From contig NZ_JAMOAO010000001.1 in the NCBI RefSeq assembly GCF_030555055.1, forward strand, positions 3,658,001 to 3,722,000: a stretch of 64,000 nucleotides of DNA, written 5' to 3'. Shown here in pieces: positions 27,080-36,228 of this stretch. Each line of letters begins with the position of its first letter. The first letter of the stretch is position 1. The notes beneath the pieces were generated by a model that worked only from the letters and a program-made list of their open reading frames with translations, ran no database searches and was not told the origin of the DNA. The position numbers were made by a program, and so were the translations under genes. This DNA is from Nocardiopsis sp. YSL2. Its GTDB lineage: Bacteria; Actinomycetota; Actinomycetes; Streptosporangiales; Streptosporangiaceae.

Positions 27080-30000
27080 TCAGCGCATGGCCGCGACCGT
27101 GCGGCCGAGCCGGCGCAGGCGGGCCAGGTTCGCCTCGTACCGGGCTCCGACGACCAGCAGCAGCGCGCCGACCACCGCGAACGGGACCCAGTTCGGCAGG
27201 AGCAGGGCCAGGTCCCACAGCGGCGGACCGAAGGCCCGCAGCGAGGTCAGGACCAGGGCCGCCCCGCCGATCACCAGCGCGGCCTGGAGCCGTCGGCGCA
27301 GCCCCCACACGGCCACGGCCAGACCGGCGACGAGTACCGCCGGCACCCGCCAGAACAGATCCTCCGCTCCCAGCACCAGCCCGACCGTGGGCAGCAGGAG
27401 CAGCGCGAGCCCGCCCCCGTAGGCGGCCCAGCTCGACGGGGGGACCTCGGCCTTGCGGCTCCACTCCCAGCCCAGGACCAGCGCGGCCAGCGCCGGAACG
27501 ACCGTGTACGCCTCGGCGGCGCCCACGTCCCAGGCGGCCAGCACCGTCCACAGCGCGATGAGCATCAGCAGGCCCCCGACCACGGCCAGCGGCCGTCGAC
27601 CGGGACGGACCGCGCTGGCCAGGGCGATGACACCGAGCACCGCCAGGGCGACCGCGACCAGTTCCGGCCGGGGCTCGGCGAGCGCGCCGAACCGGTCGGG
27701 GCCCGGCACCCCGACCCGGGTGTGCGCGAGCGAGCTGATGCCCAGCGCCGCCACGGCCCACACCGCGGCCGGGCCCTCCGTGGCCTCCAACAGCGGCGAC
27801 CGCAGCCGGGGCGCGACCGCCGCCACACCCGCCACCACCACGAGGGGCCCCAGGGCGGCGAGCTGGACGGGCACGTCCAGGGCCAGCGGGAGCGCCAGCG
27901 CGAGGCCGCCGGTGGCGGCGGTGGCGAGGGCGGTGGCGCCCACGGCCGTGACCGTCGTCCGGGACAGCGCCGCGGCGAAGGAGGCGGTCACCGCGACGAA
28001 CGCCAGGACCGCAGCGGTCGTGAACGGCTCGGCCAGGGACCAGCCGAACCCGAGCAGCAGGACGAAGAGGCCGGTCGAGGCGGGCAGTCGGCTCAGCCGC
28101 GGATCGGCCAGGCGCGCCGCCCACAGGGCCAGTCCGGCGCCTACCGCCAGAGTCCACACCAGGGCGGTGAGGAAGGGCGCCCCGAGGGCCACCGGCAGCG
28201 GGAGCAGCGCGGCCGGACCCGCGAGCGCGGCGGCGTGGGGGACACGGGGCCGGTCCACCAACCGGGCCGCGAGCACGGCCAGCGCGCCCGCCAGGAGACA
28301 GCCGACCGCGAAGGCCAGGCCGGTGGCGGTGTCGGTCGGCCCCGGAAGCCCGAGGAAGGCGTGCGCCGGGCCGATGAGTGCCTCCGGGGGCGCCGCCGCC
28401 ACTCCGTGGCTCCGCGAGACGAAGGCGAGGACGGGCAGGCCCGGCGGCCCGGCGACCAGCGGGGCGAGCGTCAGCAGGACCAGGCCCGCCACGCTGTACG
28501 GGGACACCGAGGGCGCCGGGTGGATCGTCGGACGCGGAGCACCGGGGGGTGCGCCGACGGGCGCGCCCGTCGGCGGGGCGGTGCCCGACGCGCGGGACGT
28601 GTCCGCTCCGGCGAGGCCCTGGGGCGCGGGCGCGGCCCCCGCGGACGGGCGCACGGTGGCGGCCGGCACCGGCCAGGGCCCGGCGTGGGGGAGGCGTCCG
28701 AGGACCAGGGCGGCCGTCGCGACGACCAGGACGGCCAGCGACGACAGGGCCCAGACGGAGGGTACGTGCCGGGCGGCCGCGGCGGAGTCGACCACCAGCG
28801 CTCCGACCAGGACCAGGCCGACGACGCCGATCGCGAGCACCGAGGCGTACACCAGACGGACCGGCGAGCCCGAACGGCCCGTTCCCGGCCTGCCCAGGCG
28901 GCGCAGTTCGAAGGCGCCCAGCAGGGCGGCGCACGCCACCAGGACGGCGGCGACCAGGCTGGTGTACCGCTCCGGCAGGGCCCACGCCACGCCGAGTAGG
29001 AGCGTGGCGATCCCGGTGGCGGTGGCGACCCAGGCGTGCGGCCGCTCCCCGGTCCTGGCCACCGACAGCGCCAGCGCGGCGCCGACCGCCAGCGCCCACA
29101 CCACGGCGACGACGTAGGGCAGGCCGAGGACCACCGGAAGCGGAACCAGCGCCGCGGGGACGGTCAGGGCCATCGCGGCCGGCACCAGCCCCGGATCGGC
29201 GAGCCGCACGATCACGACCGCCAGGGCGGCGGCTCCGACCAGGCCCAGCACGGACAGCGCGGCCGCGCCCGCTCCGGGCCGGGCGGAGTACCCCAGCACG
29301 GCGGACGCGGGTTCGAGCATCTCCGCCAGCGGGGCCGCCCATACCGCGTGGGGTCCGGCGAACAGCGGAGCCGAGGGCGACCCGTGGACCAGTGCCGCCA
29401 GCGGCGCCAGCGGCAGCAGGAGCAGGCCGGCCCACGTCAGCGCGGGTCGGGGATCCGGCGCGGATCCGTTCACGAACGGGGGAGCGATCCGGCCGAGCCG
29501 GAGGGCGGTCGCCCCCGCCAGCAGGGCCAGGACGGCCAGGAGCCACCACTGGACCCGGTCCGGCCGCGGCATGTCCAGGAGCGCGACCACCAGGGGAGCG
29601 CCGACCAGGAGGACCACCAGCCACAGGGCGGACGCGACCGCGTACAGGGTCGTGGCGGCGCCGTCGGCGCGCCCCTCGGGGATCCGGCGCACCGCCAGGG
29701 CGGCGACCAGCGCGCTCGTCGCCATCAGGAGCAGGGCCGCCGCGGACGTGTACCACTCGGGCAGGGCCCAGGCCAGACCGGTCAGCAGGGTGAGGAACCC
29801 GGTGAGGGCGGGGACGCGGCTCCGGTGGCCGGTGCGCAGCAGCGTGGCCCACACGATCAGCGCGGCGCCCAGCAGCAGCGCCCACACGGCCGCCGCCACC
29901 AGCGGGAAGCCCAGCAGGAGCGGTACCGACAGCAGGGTCGGGGGAGCCACCAGGGCCAGCGCGGGGACGAGGAGCGCGCGGCGCAGCAGCACCACCAGGC

Positions 30001-31306
30001 CGACGGCCAGGGCCGCACCGAGCAGGATCGCCGCCAGTTGGACCGGCGCCGACGGGGTCGCCGAGCCGTAGGGGAACAGGGCGAGGACGTCGGTGGCCGG
30101 GCGCATCGCCAGGGAGGGATCGCCGGACCACGCCCGCCCGGGCAGGCGGGGCAGGACCGGCAGGTGGGTGGGGCCCGCGAGCAGGGGGACCAGGCCGAGG
30201 GCCAGGAGCGCGGTGACGGAGTGGAACCGTCCCCGCGCGCGCTCGGAGGGGGTGGTGCGCGGCAGCCGCGCCAGGAGCAGCGAGGTCGCCCCGGCGGCCA
30301 GCAGCGTGGCCGCCGCCGACCACCACCGCAGCGGGTCGGTCACGGTGGACATCAGGGTCACGGCCAGGGCGGTGAGTCCGATCGCGGCGGCCCACACGAC
30401 CAGCGCGACCACGTGCAGGGTGCGGACGGGGACACCGGGGCGCGGGGCGCCGAGGCGGGCCTGGACGAGCACGTCGAGCAGAGCGGTCGCCGCGAGGGCG
30501 GTCACCGTCCAGGCCCAGCGCCCGTCCCAGGTGGAGGCGGCCACGACCAGCAGCGGAACCGGCTGGACCAGCAGGACCGCGATCACCCGGGGTACCCGCA
30601 GGGGGACCAGCAGCGGATAGAGGACCAGCAGCGCGCCGATCACCGCCAGCGCGGCCGCCGCGTATCCGGCGCCGTTGGTGATCCCGTCGGAGATCAGGTA
30701 GAGGGCGAGCGCGTCGACGCACAGCAGCGCGGCGCCCAACGCGCCGAAGGTCTCGGCGGTCGAGGTCAGCCCGCGCCGGTGCAGGGGGAGGGCCACGCCC
30801 GCGAAGAACAGGGTGGTCAGGGCGAGGATCAGCGCGCGCGTACCCGTGGTGAGGTCGCTCCACGTCCACACCGCGAACACCAGGGCGGCGATGCCGACGA
30901 GCAGCCCGCCCAACCCGAGGATGAGGTTCTGGGCCGAGAGCCGCGACAGTTCCGAGCGCCGCCGCGCGCGCTGAGGTGGGCTCGCGACCGCCGCCGGGGG
31001 CTCGGACCAGGCCGACCGCGCGGCGTGGGCCGGGTCGGCGGTCGGGGCCGGCGGGGCGGGCGCTGGGCGTGCCACGGACTCCCGTCGCAGGAGTCGGTGG
31101 ACCTCGGTGCGTTCCGCCCGCAGTCGGCGCGACCGGTCGGCCAGTTCCACGAGCTGGGTGTCGATCTCCCAGAGCCGCTGCGCGAGCGGGCCGACGAGAA
31201 CGAGGGAGCACCGGGGGCAGGCCGCCGCACCGGGCCGGAACGGCGCGGCGCAGTCGGGGCACCGCAGGGGCGGGGCCGCGGGGGAAGGCGATCCGTGGGC
31301 GTTCAT
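27080..31306 (-). CDS. Very large polytopic membrane protein with N-terminal zinc ribbon and three related membrane modules
   Basis: 1408 residues. CPDC and CPRC (C16, C19, C30, C33) form a likely zinc ribbon; residues 41-75 look like a coiled coil; a Pro/Ala linker leads to a membrane region starting near 115 with LSAQNLILGLGGLLVGIAAL, of the DUF2157/DUF2339 style. From there to the C-terminus runs a nearly unbroken series of hydrophobic segments, probably more than thirty. A module with the pattern VPLxxxLGxPxxxAxVWxLxVGAxLxxW...GxxWxLxE.xT repeats at about residues 455, 719 and 1034. The ATG follows a CACTAT -10 box. Function is unknown; it is divergent from the muralytic cluster. Confidence 0.75.
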   Translation of the reverse strand: MNAHGSPSPAAPPLRCPDCAAPFRPGAAACPRCSLVLVGPLAQRLWEIDTQLVELADRSRRLRAERTEVHRLLRRESVARPAPAPPAPTADPAHAARSAWSEPPAAVASPPQRARRRSELSRLSAQNLILGLGGLLVGIAALVFAVWTWSDLTTGTRALILALTTLFFAGVALPLHRRGLTSTAETFGALGAALLCVDALALYLISDGITNGAGYAAAALAVIGALLVLYPLLVPLRVPRVIAVLLVQPVPLLVVAASTWDGRWAWTVTALAATALLDVLVQARLGAPRPGVPVRTLHVVALVVWAAAIGLTALAVTLMSTVTDPLRWWSAAATLLAAGATSLLLARLPRTTPSERARGRFHSVTALLALGLVPLLAGPTHLPVLPRLPGRAWSGDPSLAMRPATDVLALFPYGSATPSAPVQLAAILLGAALAVGLVVLLRRALLVPALALVAPPTLLSVPLLLGFPLVAAAVWALLLGAALIVWATLLRTGHRSRVPALTGFLTLLTGLAWALPEWYTSAAALLLMATSALVAALAVRRIPEGRADGAATTLYAVASALWLVVLLVGAPLVVALLDMPRPDRVQWWLLAVLALLAGATALRLGRIAPPFVNGSAPDPRPALTWAGLLLLPLAPLAALVHGSPSAPLFAGPHAVWAAPLAEMLEPASAVLGYSARPGAGAAALSVLGLVGAAALAVVIVRLADPGLVPAAMALTVPAALVPLPVVLGLPYVVAVVWALAVGAALALSVARTGERPHAWVATATGIATLLLGVAWALPERYTSLVAAVLVACAALLGAFELRRLGRPGTGRSGSPVRLVYASVLAIGVVGLVLVGALVVDSAAAARHVPSVWALSSLAVLVVATAALVLGRLPHAGPWPVPAATVRPSAGAAPAPQGLAGADTSRASGTAPPTGAPVGAPPGAPRPTIHPAPSVSPYSVAGLVLLTLAPLVAGPPGLPVLAFVSRSHGVAAAPPEALIGPAHAFLGLPGPTDTATGLAFAVGCLLAGALAVLAARLVDRPRVPHAAALAGPAALLPLPVALGAPFLTALVWTLAVGAGLALWAARLADPRLSRLPASTGLFVLLLGFGWSLAEPFTTAAVLAFVAVTASFAAALSRTTVTAVGATALATAATGGLALALPLALDVPVQLAALGPLVVVAGVAAVAPRLRSPLLEATEGPAAVWAVAALGISSLAHTRVGVPGPDRFGALAEPRPELVAVALAVLGVIALASAVRPGRRPLAVVGGLLMLIALWTVLAAWDVGAAEAYTVVPALAALVLGWEWSRKAEVPPSSWAAYGGGLALLLLPTVGLVLGAEDLFWRVPAVLVAGLAVAVWGLRRRLQAALVIGGAALVLTSLRAFGPPLWDLALLLPNWVPFAVVGALLLVVGARYEANLARLRRLGRTVAAMR

Positions 31307-31312
31307 ACCGAC

Positions 31313-31318
31313 ATAGTG
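31313..31318 (-). promoter_or_regulatory. -10 box for leaderless membrane-protein transcript
   Basis: CACTAT on the minus strand lies six bases before the ATG at 31306, a leaderless arrangement. No -35 is seen. Confidence 0.4.
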
Positions 31319-31476
31319 GTGGCAAACGCGGACGATGGCATCCGTACACGTACTCAGGGCAAGTTCCTGTGCGTCATCCCGGGCGCCCGTGGCGCCGTGC
31401 CCAGCCGCTTCCGGACACCGGGGGTTTCGGTCTCCGTCTGAGGACACCGAGAGAGTCGCCACACCCACCTGACGAG

Positions 31477-31505
31477 TTGACCCTCTCTTGACTCTTCGTG
31501 ATACT
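31477..31505 (+). promoter_or_regulatory. Sigma-A type promoter of the muralytic gene cluster
   Basis: TTGACC (31477-31482) and GATACT (31500-31505) are separated by exactly 17 bases. Transcription would start near 31512, giving a leader of about 250 bases before the first start codon. Confidence 0.6.
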
Positions 31506-31762
31506 CCGCAGGTCAAAGGCCCGAAAGATGGGCACATTCCGTGATGTGATCCAAGACATAGTAAATATGGCGTTACTTGGCCGTGACGATGATGCAGGCT
31601 GAATCCGCTGCACAGAGCACCCCCAACCGTGTGGGAGCCCCGAGCACGGACGGTCGAACGGCATGGCCCTTCCCACCGCGCGCCACCCCGGGCCACGCGG
31701 AGAGCGGCGAACAACACCCACGGGCCCTCCGTCCGTGAGCGTCAACGCGCGAAAGGGCGATC

Positions 31763-32464
31763 TTGCTACTCCATCGGATCTCACTGCGTCATGCCGGTGC
31801 CATCGGCGCCGCGACGCTCGTCGCCGGAACCACCTTCAGCGTGGCGGCCTTCGCCCGGACCGGCGATGCCGACCCCGGGCAGGTGGCCTCCGCCGTCGTC
31901 GCGGCCCCGACGACCCCCGACGCCGAGGCCGCCGAGGACGACTTCTTCGCGGCAGCGCCCACCCGGTCCGAGGAGGACCTGGCGGCCGCGCGCGAGGAGT
32001 CCCGCAGCGCCGCCGAGGCCGCGACGGCCGAGGCCGTGCAGTCCTCCAGCGGTGAGGGCGAGGACGTCCCCGAACCCGAACCGGAGCCCGAGCCCGCCGA
32101 GAGCGAGGACTCCTCCGCGGGCGCGTCGGGTCCGTCCGGATCCGCGGCGCCGGTTCCCGCCGGTTCGGCCAAGGAGATCGCCCTGGAGCTGGTGCTGGCC
32201 GAGGGGTGGAGCTCCGACCAGTTCTCCGGCTGCCTGGAGCCGCTCTGGGAGAAGGAGTCCAACTGGAACCACACGGCTGAGAACCCGAGTTCGGGCGCCT
32301 ACGGAATTCCGCAGTCCCTGCCGGGAAGCAAGATGTCCTCCCACGGCGACGACTGGCGGACCAATCCCGCCACGCAGATCGCCTGGGGGATCGACTACAT
32401 CAAGGGCCGCTACGGGGATCCGTGCGGCGCTTGGTCCCACTCACAAACCAACAACTGGTATTAA
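31763..32464 (+). CDS. Secreted transglycosylase-like muralytic protein (copy 1)
   Basis: 233 residues. A Sec signal ends near residue 31 (AAFA/RTGD); residues 32-130 are acidic, Ala/Glu/Pro-rich and likely disordered; residues about 135-233 form a lysozyme-like lytic transglycosylase domain with the presumed catalytic Glu in WEKESNW and AYGIPQSLPGSK. It should cut peptidoglycan outside the cell. TTG 31763 is chosen because the two paralogues downstream start with the same NTG-CTA/TTA-CTC context after a GAAAGG site. Its domain-coding DNA is 99% identical to copy 2. Confidence 0.85.
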   Translation: MLLHRISLRHAGAIGAATLVAGTTFSVAAFARTGDADPGQVASAVVAAPTTPDAEAAEDDFFAAAPTRSEEDLAAAREESRSAAEAATAEAVQSSSGEGEDVPEPEPEPEPAESEDSSAGASGPSGSAAPVPAGSAKEIALELVLAEGWSSDQFSGCLEPLWEKESNWNHTAENPSSGAYGIPQSLPGSKMSSHGDDWRTNPATQIAWGIDYIKGRYGDPCGAWSHSQTNNWY

Positions 32465-33128
32465 TAGGGCTTTCCCTGCCCAATACCCCCCTCTTGGGAA
32501 AGGCAATCGTGCTACTCAACCGCATGTCGCTGCGCAGTACGGCGGCCGTCGGTGCGGCGACGCTCGTCGCGGGCGCGACGTTCGCCGTCTCCGCGTTCGC
32601 GGAGGAATCGGTCGACCCGGAGGCCGTGGCCAGTGCCGCCGTCGAAGGGGCCGGGCAGCCCACCCCCTCCGAACCCGACCCCGACACCGAGGCGGAGTTC
32701 TTCGCGGACTCGAAGCAGCTGACCGAAGACGAGCTCGCCGCCCTCCGGGAGGAGGCCGCCGGGCAGCGTGACGCCGCCCTCGGCGAGGGCAGGGTCACCG
32801 CCCAGGGCGAGGGCCCCGCCATCGAGGAGGAGGTGGAGGAGGAAGAGGAGACCGAGACCCCCTCCGTTCCCGCCGGTTCGGCCAAGGAGATCGCCCTGGA
32901 GCTGGTGCTGGCCGAGGGGTGGAGCTCCGACCAGTTCTCGGGCTGCCTGGAGCCGCTCTGGGAGAAGGAGTCCAACTGGAACCACACGGCTGAGAACCCG
33001 AGTTCGGGCGCCTACGGTATTCCGCAGTCCCTGCCGGGAAGCAAGATGTCCTCCCACGGCGACGACTGGCGGACCAATCCCGCCACGCAGATCGCCTGGG
33101 GGATCGACTACATCAAGGGCCGCTACGG
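32153..33128 (+). repeat. 263-bp direct repeat in muralytic genes 1 and 2
   Basis: 32153-32415 and 32866-33128 (offset 713) differ at two positions only. They cover the whole transglycosylase domain, while the DNA before them in the two genes is much more different, which points to recent gene conversion or duplication. Confidence 0.9.
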
Positions 33129-33332
33129 CACCCCCTGCGACGCCTGGTCGCACTCGCAGTCGGTGGGCTGGTACTGACCCGGCCTGCCTGCCCGATACCC
33201 CCTCTTGGGAAAGGCAATCGTGTTACTCAATCGCATGTCGCTGCGCAGTACGGCGGCGGTCGCCGCGGCGACGCTCGTCGCGGGCGCGACGTTCGCCGCC
33301 TCCGCGTTCGCGGAGGAAACGGTCGACCCGGA
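32492..33332 (+). repeat. About 130-bp direct repeat at the 5' ends of muralytic genes 2 and 3
   Basis: 32492-32621 and 33203-33332 (offset 711) share the ribosome binding site, signal peptide and start of the linker with about seven differences. Weaker likeness continues through the linker. Confidence 0.85.
32509..33177 (+). CDS. Secreted transglycosylase-like muralytic protein (copy 2, mosaic)
   Basis: 222 residues: signal peptide to about residue 31 (SAFA/EES), acidic linker, and the same transglycosylase domain as copy 1 (WEKESNW). GTG 32509 follows GGGAAAGG. The upstream leader, signal peptide and first linker part are about 95% identical in DNA to copy 3, whereas the catalytic part matches copy 1, so the gene is a chimera of its two neighbours. 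Spacing (44 bases after copy 1) suggests one operon. Confidence 0.85.
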   Translation: MLLNRMSLRSTAAVGAATLVAGATFAVSAFAEESVDPEAVASAAVEGAGQPTPSEPDPDTEAEFFADSKQLTEDELAALREEAAGQRDAALGEGRVTAQGEGPAIEEEVEEEEETETPSVPAGSAKEIALELVLAEGWSSDQFSGCLEPLWEKESNWNHTAENPSSGAYGIPQSLPGSKMSSHGDDWRTNPATQIAWGIDYIKGRYGTPCDAWSHSQSVGWY

Positions 33333-33837
33333 TGTCGCGGCCGGTGCCGCGGTCGAGGAGGCCGCACCCGAAGCCGACAACGGTGACGAGTTCTTCGCCG
33401 CCTCGGAGCAGTTGACCGAGGACGAACTGGCCGCCCTCCGCGAGGCCTCCGCCGGGGAGCGCGACGCCGCTCTGGGCGAGGGCAGCCGTACCGCTCAGGT
33501 CGAGGGCACCGCCGTCGCGCCGGAGGAGCCGGAAGAGGAGGAGCCGGAGGAGGGCACCGGCACACCGCCGGTCGGCGGTGGAGACGCCGCGGGGCTCAAC
33601 TGGCCCGCCCTCGCCCAGTGCGAGTCGGGCGGCGACCCCACCGCGGTCAACTCCGCCGGCGGCTACTACGGCCTCTACCAGTTCAGCACCACCACGTGGC
33701 AGTCCGTGGGCGGCACCGGCCTGCCGTCGGAGGCCAGTTCCGAGGAGCAGACCCAGCGCGCCCAGCAGCTCTACAACGCCGTGGGCGGCAACTGGCAGAG
33801 CCAGTGGCCCCACTGCGGCGTGCACCTGTTCGACTGA
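33220..33837 (+). CDS. Secreted Rpf-like (resuscitation-promoting-factor fold) muralytic protein (copy 3)
   Basis: 205 residues: signal peptide to about residue 31, acidic linker, and a C-terminal domain of about 78 residues of the Rpf/transglycosylase-like type (LNWPALAQCESGGDPTAVN, YYGLYQFSTTTWQ, with the catalytic Glu in QCESGG and a second Cys in WPHCG). Rpf proteins cut peptidoglycan and help dormant cells resume growth. GTG 33220 follows GGGAAAGG. The signal and linker come from the same source as copy 2 but the catalytic domain differs. Confidence 0.88.
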   Translation: MLLNRMSLRSTAAVAAATLVAGATFAASAFAEETVDPDVAAGAAVEEAAPEADNGDEFFAASEQLTEDELAALREASAGERDAALGEGSRTAQVEGTAVAPEEPEEEEPEEGTGTPPVGGGDAAGLNWPALAQCESGGDPTAVNSAGGYYGLYQFSTTTWQSVGGTGLPSEASSEEQTQRAQQLYNAVGGNWQSQWPHCGVHLFD

Positions 33838-33957
33838 CCGTTCCGCGTCGTGTCCGGGGCGGGTCGTGGACCCGTCTCCTGGCACCGCGCGCGTCCCGGA
33901 CGCGAAGCCACCCGAACGGCGACGGCCCACCCTCGGGCGGCCGGACGCGGACGAACA

Positions 33958-33995
33958 CGGCGGCCCCCGTTCCCACTGCGGAACGGGGGCCGCCG
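33958..33995. terminator. Bidirectional terminator hairpin
   Basis: Perfect 16-bp arms (33958-33973, 33980-33995) around a 6-base loop between the convergent Rpf-like and kinase genes. Confidence 0.75.
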
Positions 33996-34008
33996 CCGTC
34001 GTACGGGG

Positions 34009-36018
34009 TCAGAGGTTCGGCGAGAACGTCTCGAAGACCTCCTCGGGCAGATCGGCGTAGAAGTCGGCGTCCGAGACCGGGACGTTCACACTCATGAGGT
34101 AGAAGGCGCGGTCGCCCTGGTAGTCCGTGCTCATGGCGTAGGACCAGAACCGGCGCTCCTGCGTGGTCCACGAGTCGTTGGTGAACTCCGCCTCGACGCG
34201 CGCCACGTCCCAGCCCTCGCCCAGGTCGTGGTCGTCGACCTCCGCCAGGTCCAGCTGCGTGTAGCCGGGCATGGTCTCGCCGCCGGTGTTGGTGCCGCCG
34301 TCCGTCTCGCGCAGGAACTCCGCGCTCGTGCCGGTGAACTCCTCCTCGGTCCACCCCGAGACCCACACCTGGTGGTTCCCGCCCTCGGCCAGGATCGCCA
34401 CGATGGTGTTGTCGATGTCGGAGTCGTCGACGTACCACCCCCGCGGGTGGCCCACGGAGAACCAGTCGGAGTCGAAGGTCTCCAGGGAGTCGTAGGGCGG
34501 CCGGCCCCCGCCGTCGCCATCGGTGTCGTCGTCGCCGGTCACGGGGCTCCCGGTGGCGCCGGTGCCCCGCTCGCCCGGCTCGGCCTCACCCCCGGCGGGA
34601 CCGCCGGCCTCGGGAGCCGGTTCGGCGGGCTGGCCGGAGCCGCCGGTGCGGCTCACCGCCACCATGACCGCGACGACGGCGATGAGCAGCAGCGCGACCG
34701 CGCCCGCGCCGACGCCGAACAGGACCCGGGACGTCGAGCCCGAGCCCCCGCCGACCCCGCCCGGGCGGAGGTGTCCGGTGGGCGGTCCGCCTCCCGGGTG
34801 ACCGGCGGACGGGTATCCGCCGGATGCGTGGCCCACGCCCGTCACGGGCCCGCCGCCGTGCCCGGCCGCGTGCCCGTAGGCCGGTGGGCGTCCAGGTCCG
34901 GGGAAGGGGGCGGACGGGCCCTGGGGTCCGCCCCCGGGGCCCGGCGCAGGGCCTGGGACACCGGAGGGCCGTGTGGCCGCCGCTGGCCGGTACCCGCCGC
35001 TCGGGGACGCGTAGCCTCCGCTGGGGGCGGTGTGGCCGCCGCCGGGTGACGTGTAGGGGCCGCCGCCGTATCCGCCGGTACCGCCCGTACCGGCCGACAC
35101 AGTGCCCGCCGCACCCGCGGCGGCTCCGGCCGCCGCCGGACCCGCGATGTCCGGGCCGACCCCGGAGCCGGTCGTGCCGTCACCGGCCCCGGCGCCGTCG
35201 CGGCGCTCGCGCAGCAGGTCGAGCGCCTGCCCGGTGGTGAGTCGCCGGTCGGGGTCGCGTTCCAGGAGACCCTCGATCACCGGGGTCAGCCACCCCGCGC
35301 CCGTCATCGGGGGCAGCTCCGCGGCCATCACCGCGGCGATCGCCGCGGTGATGCTGTCCCGGCGGAACGGCGAGGTGCCCTCGACCGCCGCGAAGAGGGT
35401 CACCCCGATGCTCCACAGGTCGCCCCGGTGCTCGGCCGGTCCGCCCTCCAGCCGTTCGGGCGGCATGTACTCGGGTGAGCCGATCAGCGCGCCCGTGCGG
35501 GTGATGCTCGGACCGCCCTCCATGGTGGCGATCCCGAAGTCGGTGAGGACGACCCGCCCGTCCGAGGACATCATGATGTTGCCGGGCTTGATGTCGCGGT
35601 GCAGGACTCCGGCGGCGTCGGCCGCTCTGACGGCCCTGAGCAGCGACTCGGCGACCGTCGCCGCGGTCCCCAGGTCCAGCGGGCCGTGCGCGTCGAGCGC
35701 CTCCTGGAGCGACCCGCCCTCGACGAGCTCCATCACGACCCACGGGTCGCCCCCGGACTGGAAGACGTCGTGGATGGTGATGACGCTCGGATGGGAGATC
35801 CGCGCCGCCGACTGGGCCTCCCGGCGCACACGGGCGTGCGCGTCCGAGCGTTCCTCGTCGGTGAAGTGGTCGGGGAGGAGCACCTGCTTGATCGCGACGA
35901 CGCGGTCGAGAGAGGGGTCGAAGGCCTCCCAGACGACACCCATGCCGCCGCGTCCCAGTTCACGGCGCAGGACGTAGCGGTCCGCGACGATGTGTTCGCT
36001 GTCGCTGTTGCTCGACAT
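34009..36018 (-). CDS. Membrane Ser/Thr protein kinase, PknB-like, with extracytoplasmic domain
   Basis: 669 residues. Kinase domain about 14-275: GRGGMGVVW, K44 in VAIKQ, HRDIKPGN (D142) and DFG (160-162), SPEYMPPER. A long Gly/Pro/Ser/Tyr-rich juxtamembrane segment (about 280-425) precedes one helix (about 428-452), an acidic linker and an outside domain of about 160 residues rich in Trp and Asp, similar in style to that of the kinase at 20144. ATG 36018 has GAGAGGG upstream. It lies next to muralytic genes, so wall sensing is plausible but inferred. Confidence 0.9.
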   Translation of the reverse strand: MSSNSDSEHIVADRYVLRRELGRGGMGVVWEAFDPSLDRVVAIKQVLLPDHFTDEERSDAHARVRREAQSAARISHPSVITIHDVFQSGGDPWVVMELVEGGSLQEALDAHGPLDLGTAATVAESLLRAVRAADAAGVLHRDIKPGNIMMSSDGRVVLTDFGIATMEGGPSITRTGALIGSPEYMPPERLEGGPAEHRGDLWSIGVTLFAAVEGTSPFRRDSITAAIAAVMAAELPPMTGAGWLTPVIEGLLERDPDRRLTTGQALDLLRERRDGAGAGDGTTGSGVGPDIAGPAAAGAAAGAAGTVSAGTGGTGGYGGGPYTSPGGGHTAPSGGYASPSGGYRPAAATRPSGVPGPAPGPGGGPQGPSAPFPGPGRPPAYGHAAGHGGGPVTGVGHASGGYPSAGHPGGGPPTGHLRPGGVGGGSGSTSRVLFGVGAGAVALLLIAVVAVMVAVSRTGGSGQPAEPAPEAGGPAGGEAEPGERGTGATGSPVTGDDDTDGDGGGRPPYDSLETFDSDWFSVGHPRGWYVDDSDIDNTIVAILAEGGNHQVWVSGWTEEEFTGTSAEFLRETDGGTNTGGETMPGYTQLDLAEVDDHDLGEGWDVARVEAEFTNDSWTTQERRFWSYAMSTDYQGDRAFYLMSVNVPVSDADFYADLPEEVFETFSPNL

Positions 36019-36176
36019 GTACTGCCCTCTCGAGGCGGGCTGCTCTCCGGTGCAAGGGGTTCGGAACCAGATGTACTGGTACGACTGTCCGACGTCCACC
36101 CCGGGCCAAAGGTTCCGGACGGTGCGGGAGCGGAACCGAACCGCGACCCGGGGCCGCGGCGGCCGTGCGCAGACGG

Positions 36177-36208
36177 GAGGGGCACCCCGCCGCAGCGGGG
36201 TGCCCCTC
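36177..36208 (-). terminator. Terminator hairpin after fumC
   Basis: Perfect 14-bp arms (36177-36190, 36195-36208) with the loop CGCA, 20 bases beyond the fumC stop. Confidence 0.75.
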
Positions 36209-36228
36209 ACCGATCACCGCGGTGCCGA

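Larger units (their letters stand above)
31307..31762. other. Long divergent control region and leader of the muralytic cluster
   Basis: 456 bases without a gene. It contains the -10 box of the membrane-protein gene (31313-31318), a good promoter for the muralytic cluster (31477-31505), an AT-rich patch with an imperfect hairpin CCAAG...TTACTTGG (31551-31582), a TGTGA-N6-ACATA sequence (31545-31560) that half matches CRP sites, and a GC-rich structured leader of about 200 bases. Confidence 0.55.

Noticed and set aside
26955..31349. Second long minus-strand frame of 1464 codons over the membrane-protein gene
   Set aside because: Its translation is Arg/Gly/Pro-rich without domains; the other frame gives clean hydrophobic helices and a zinc ribbon.
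31512..31762. ydaO (c-di-AMP) riboswitch in the leader of the muralytic cluster
   Set aside because: The gene context is typical, but the conserved blocks I would expect (a GGGGGA-CCA segment with a following GGGGUGAA and a CCGAAYCCGACAGCU-like segment) are not present. Only loose matches were seen.
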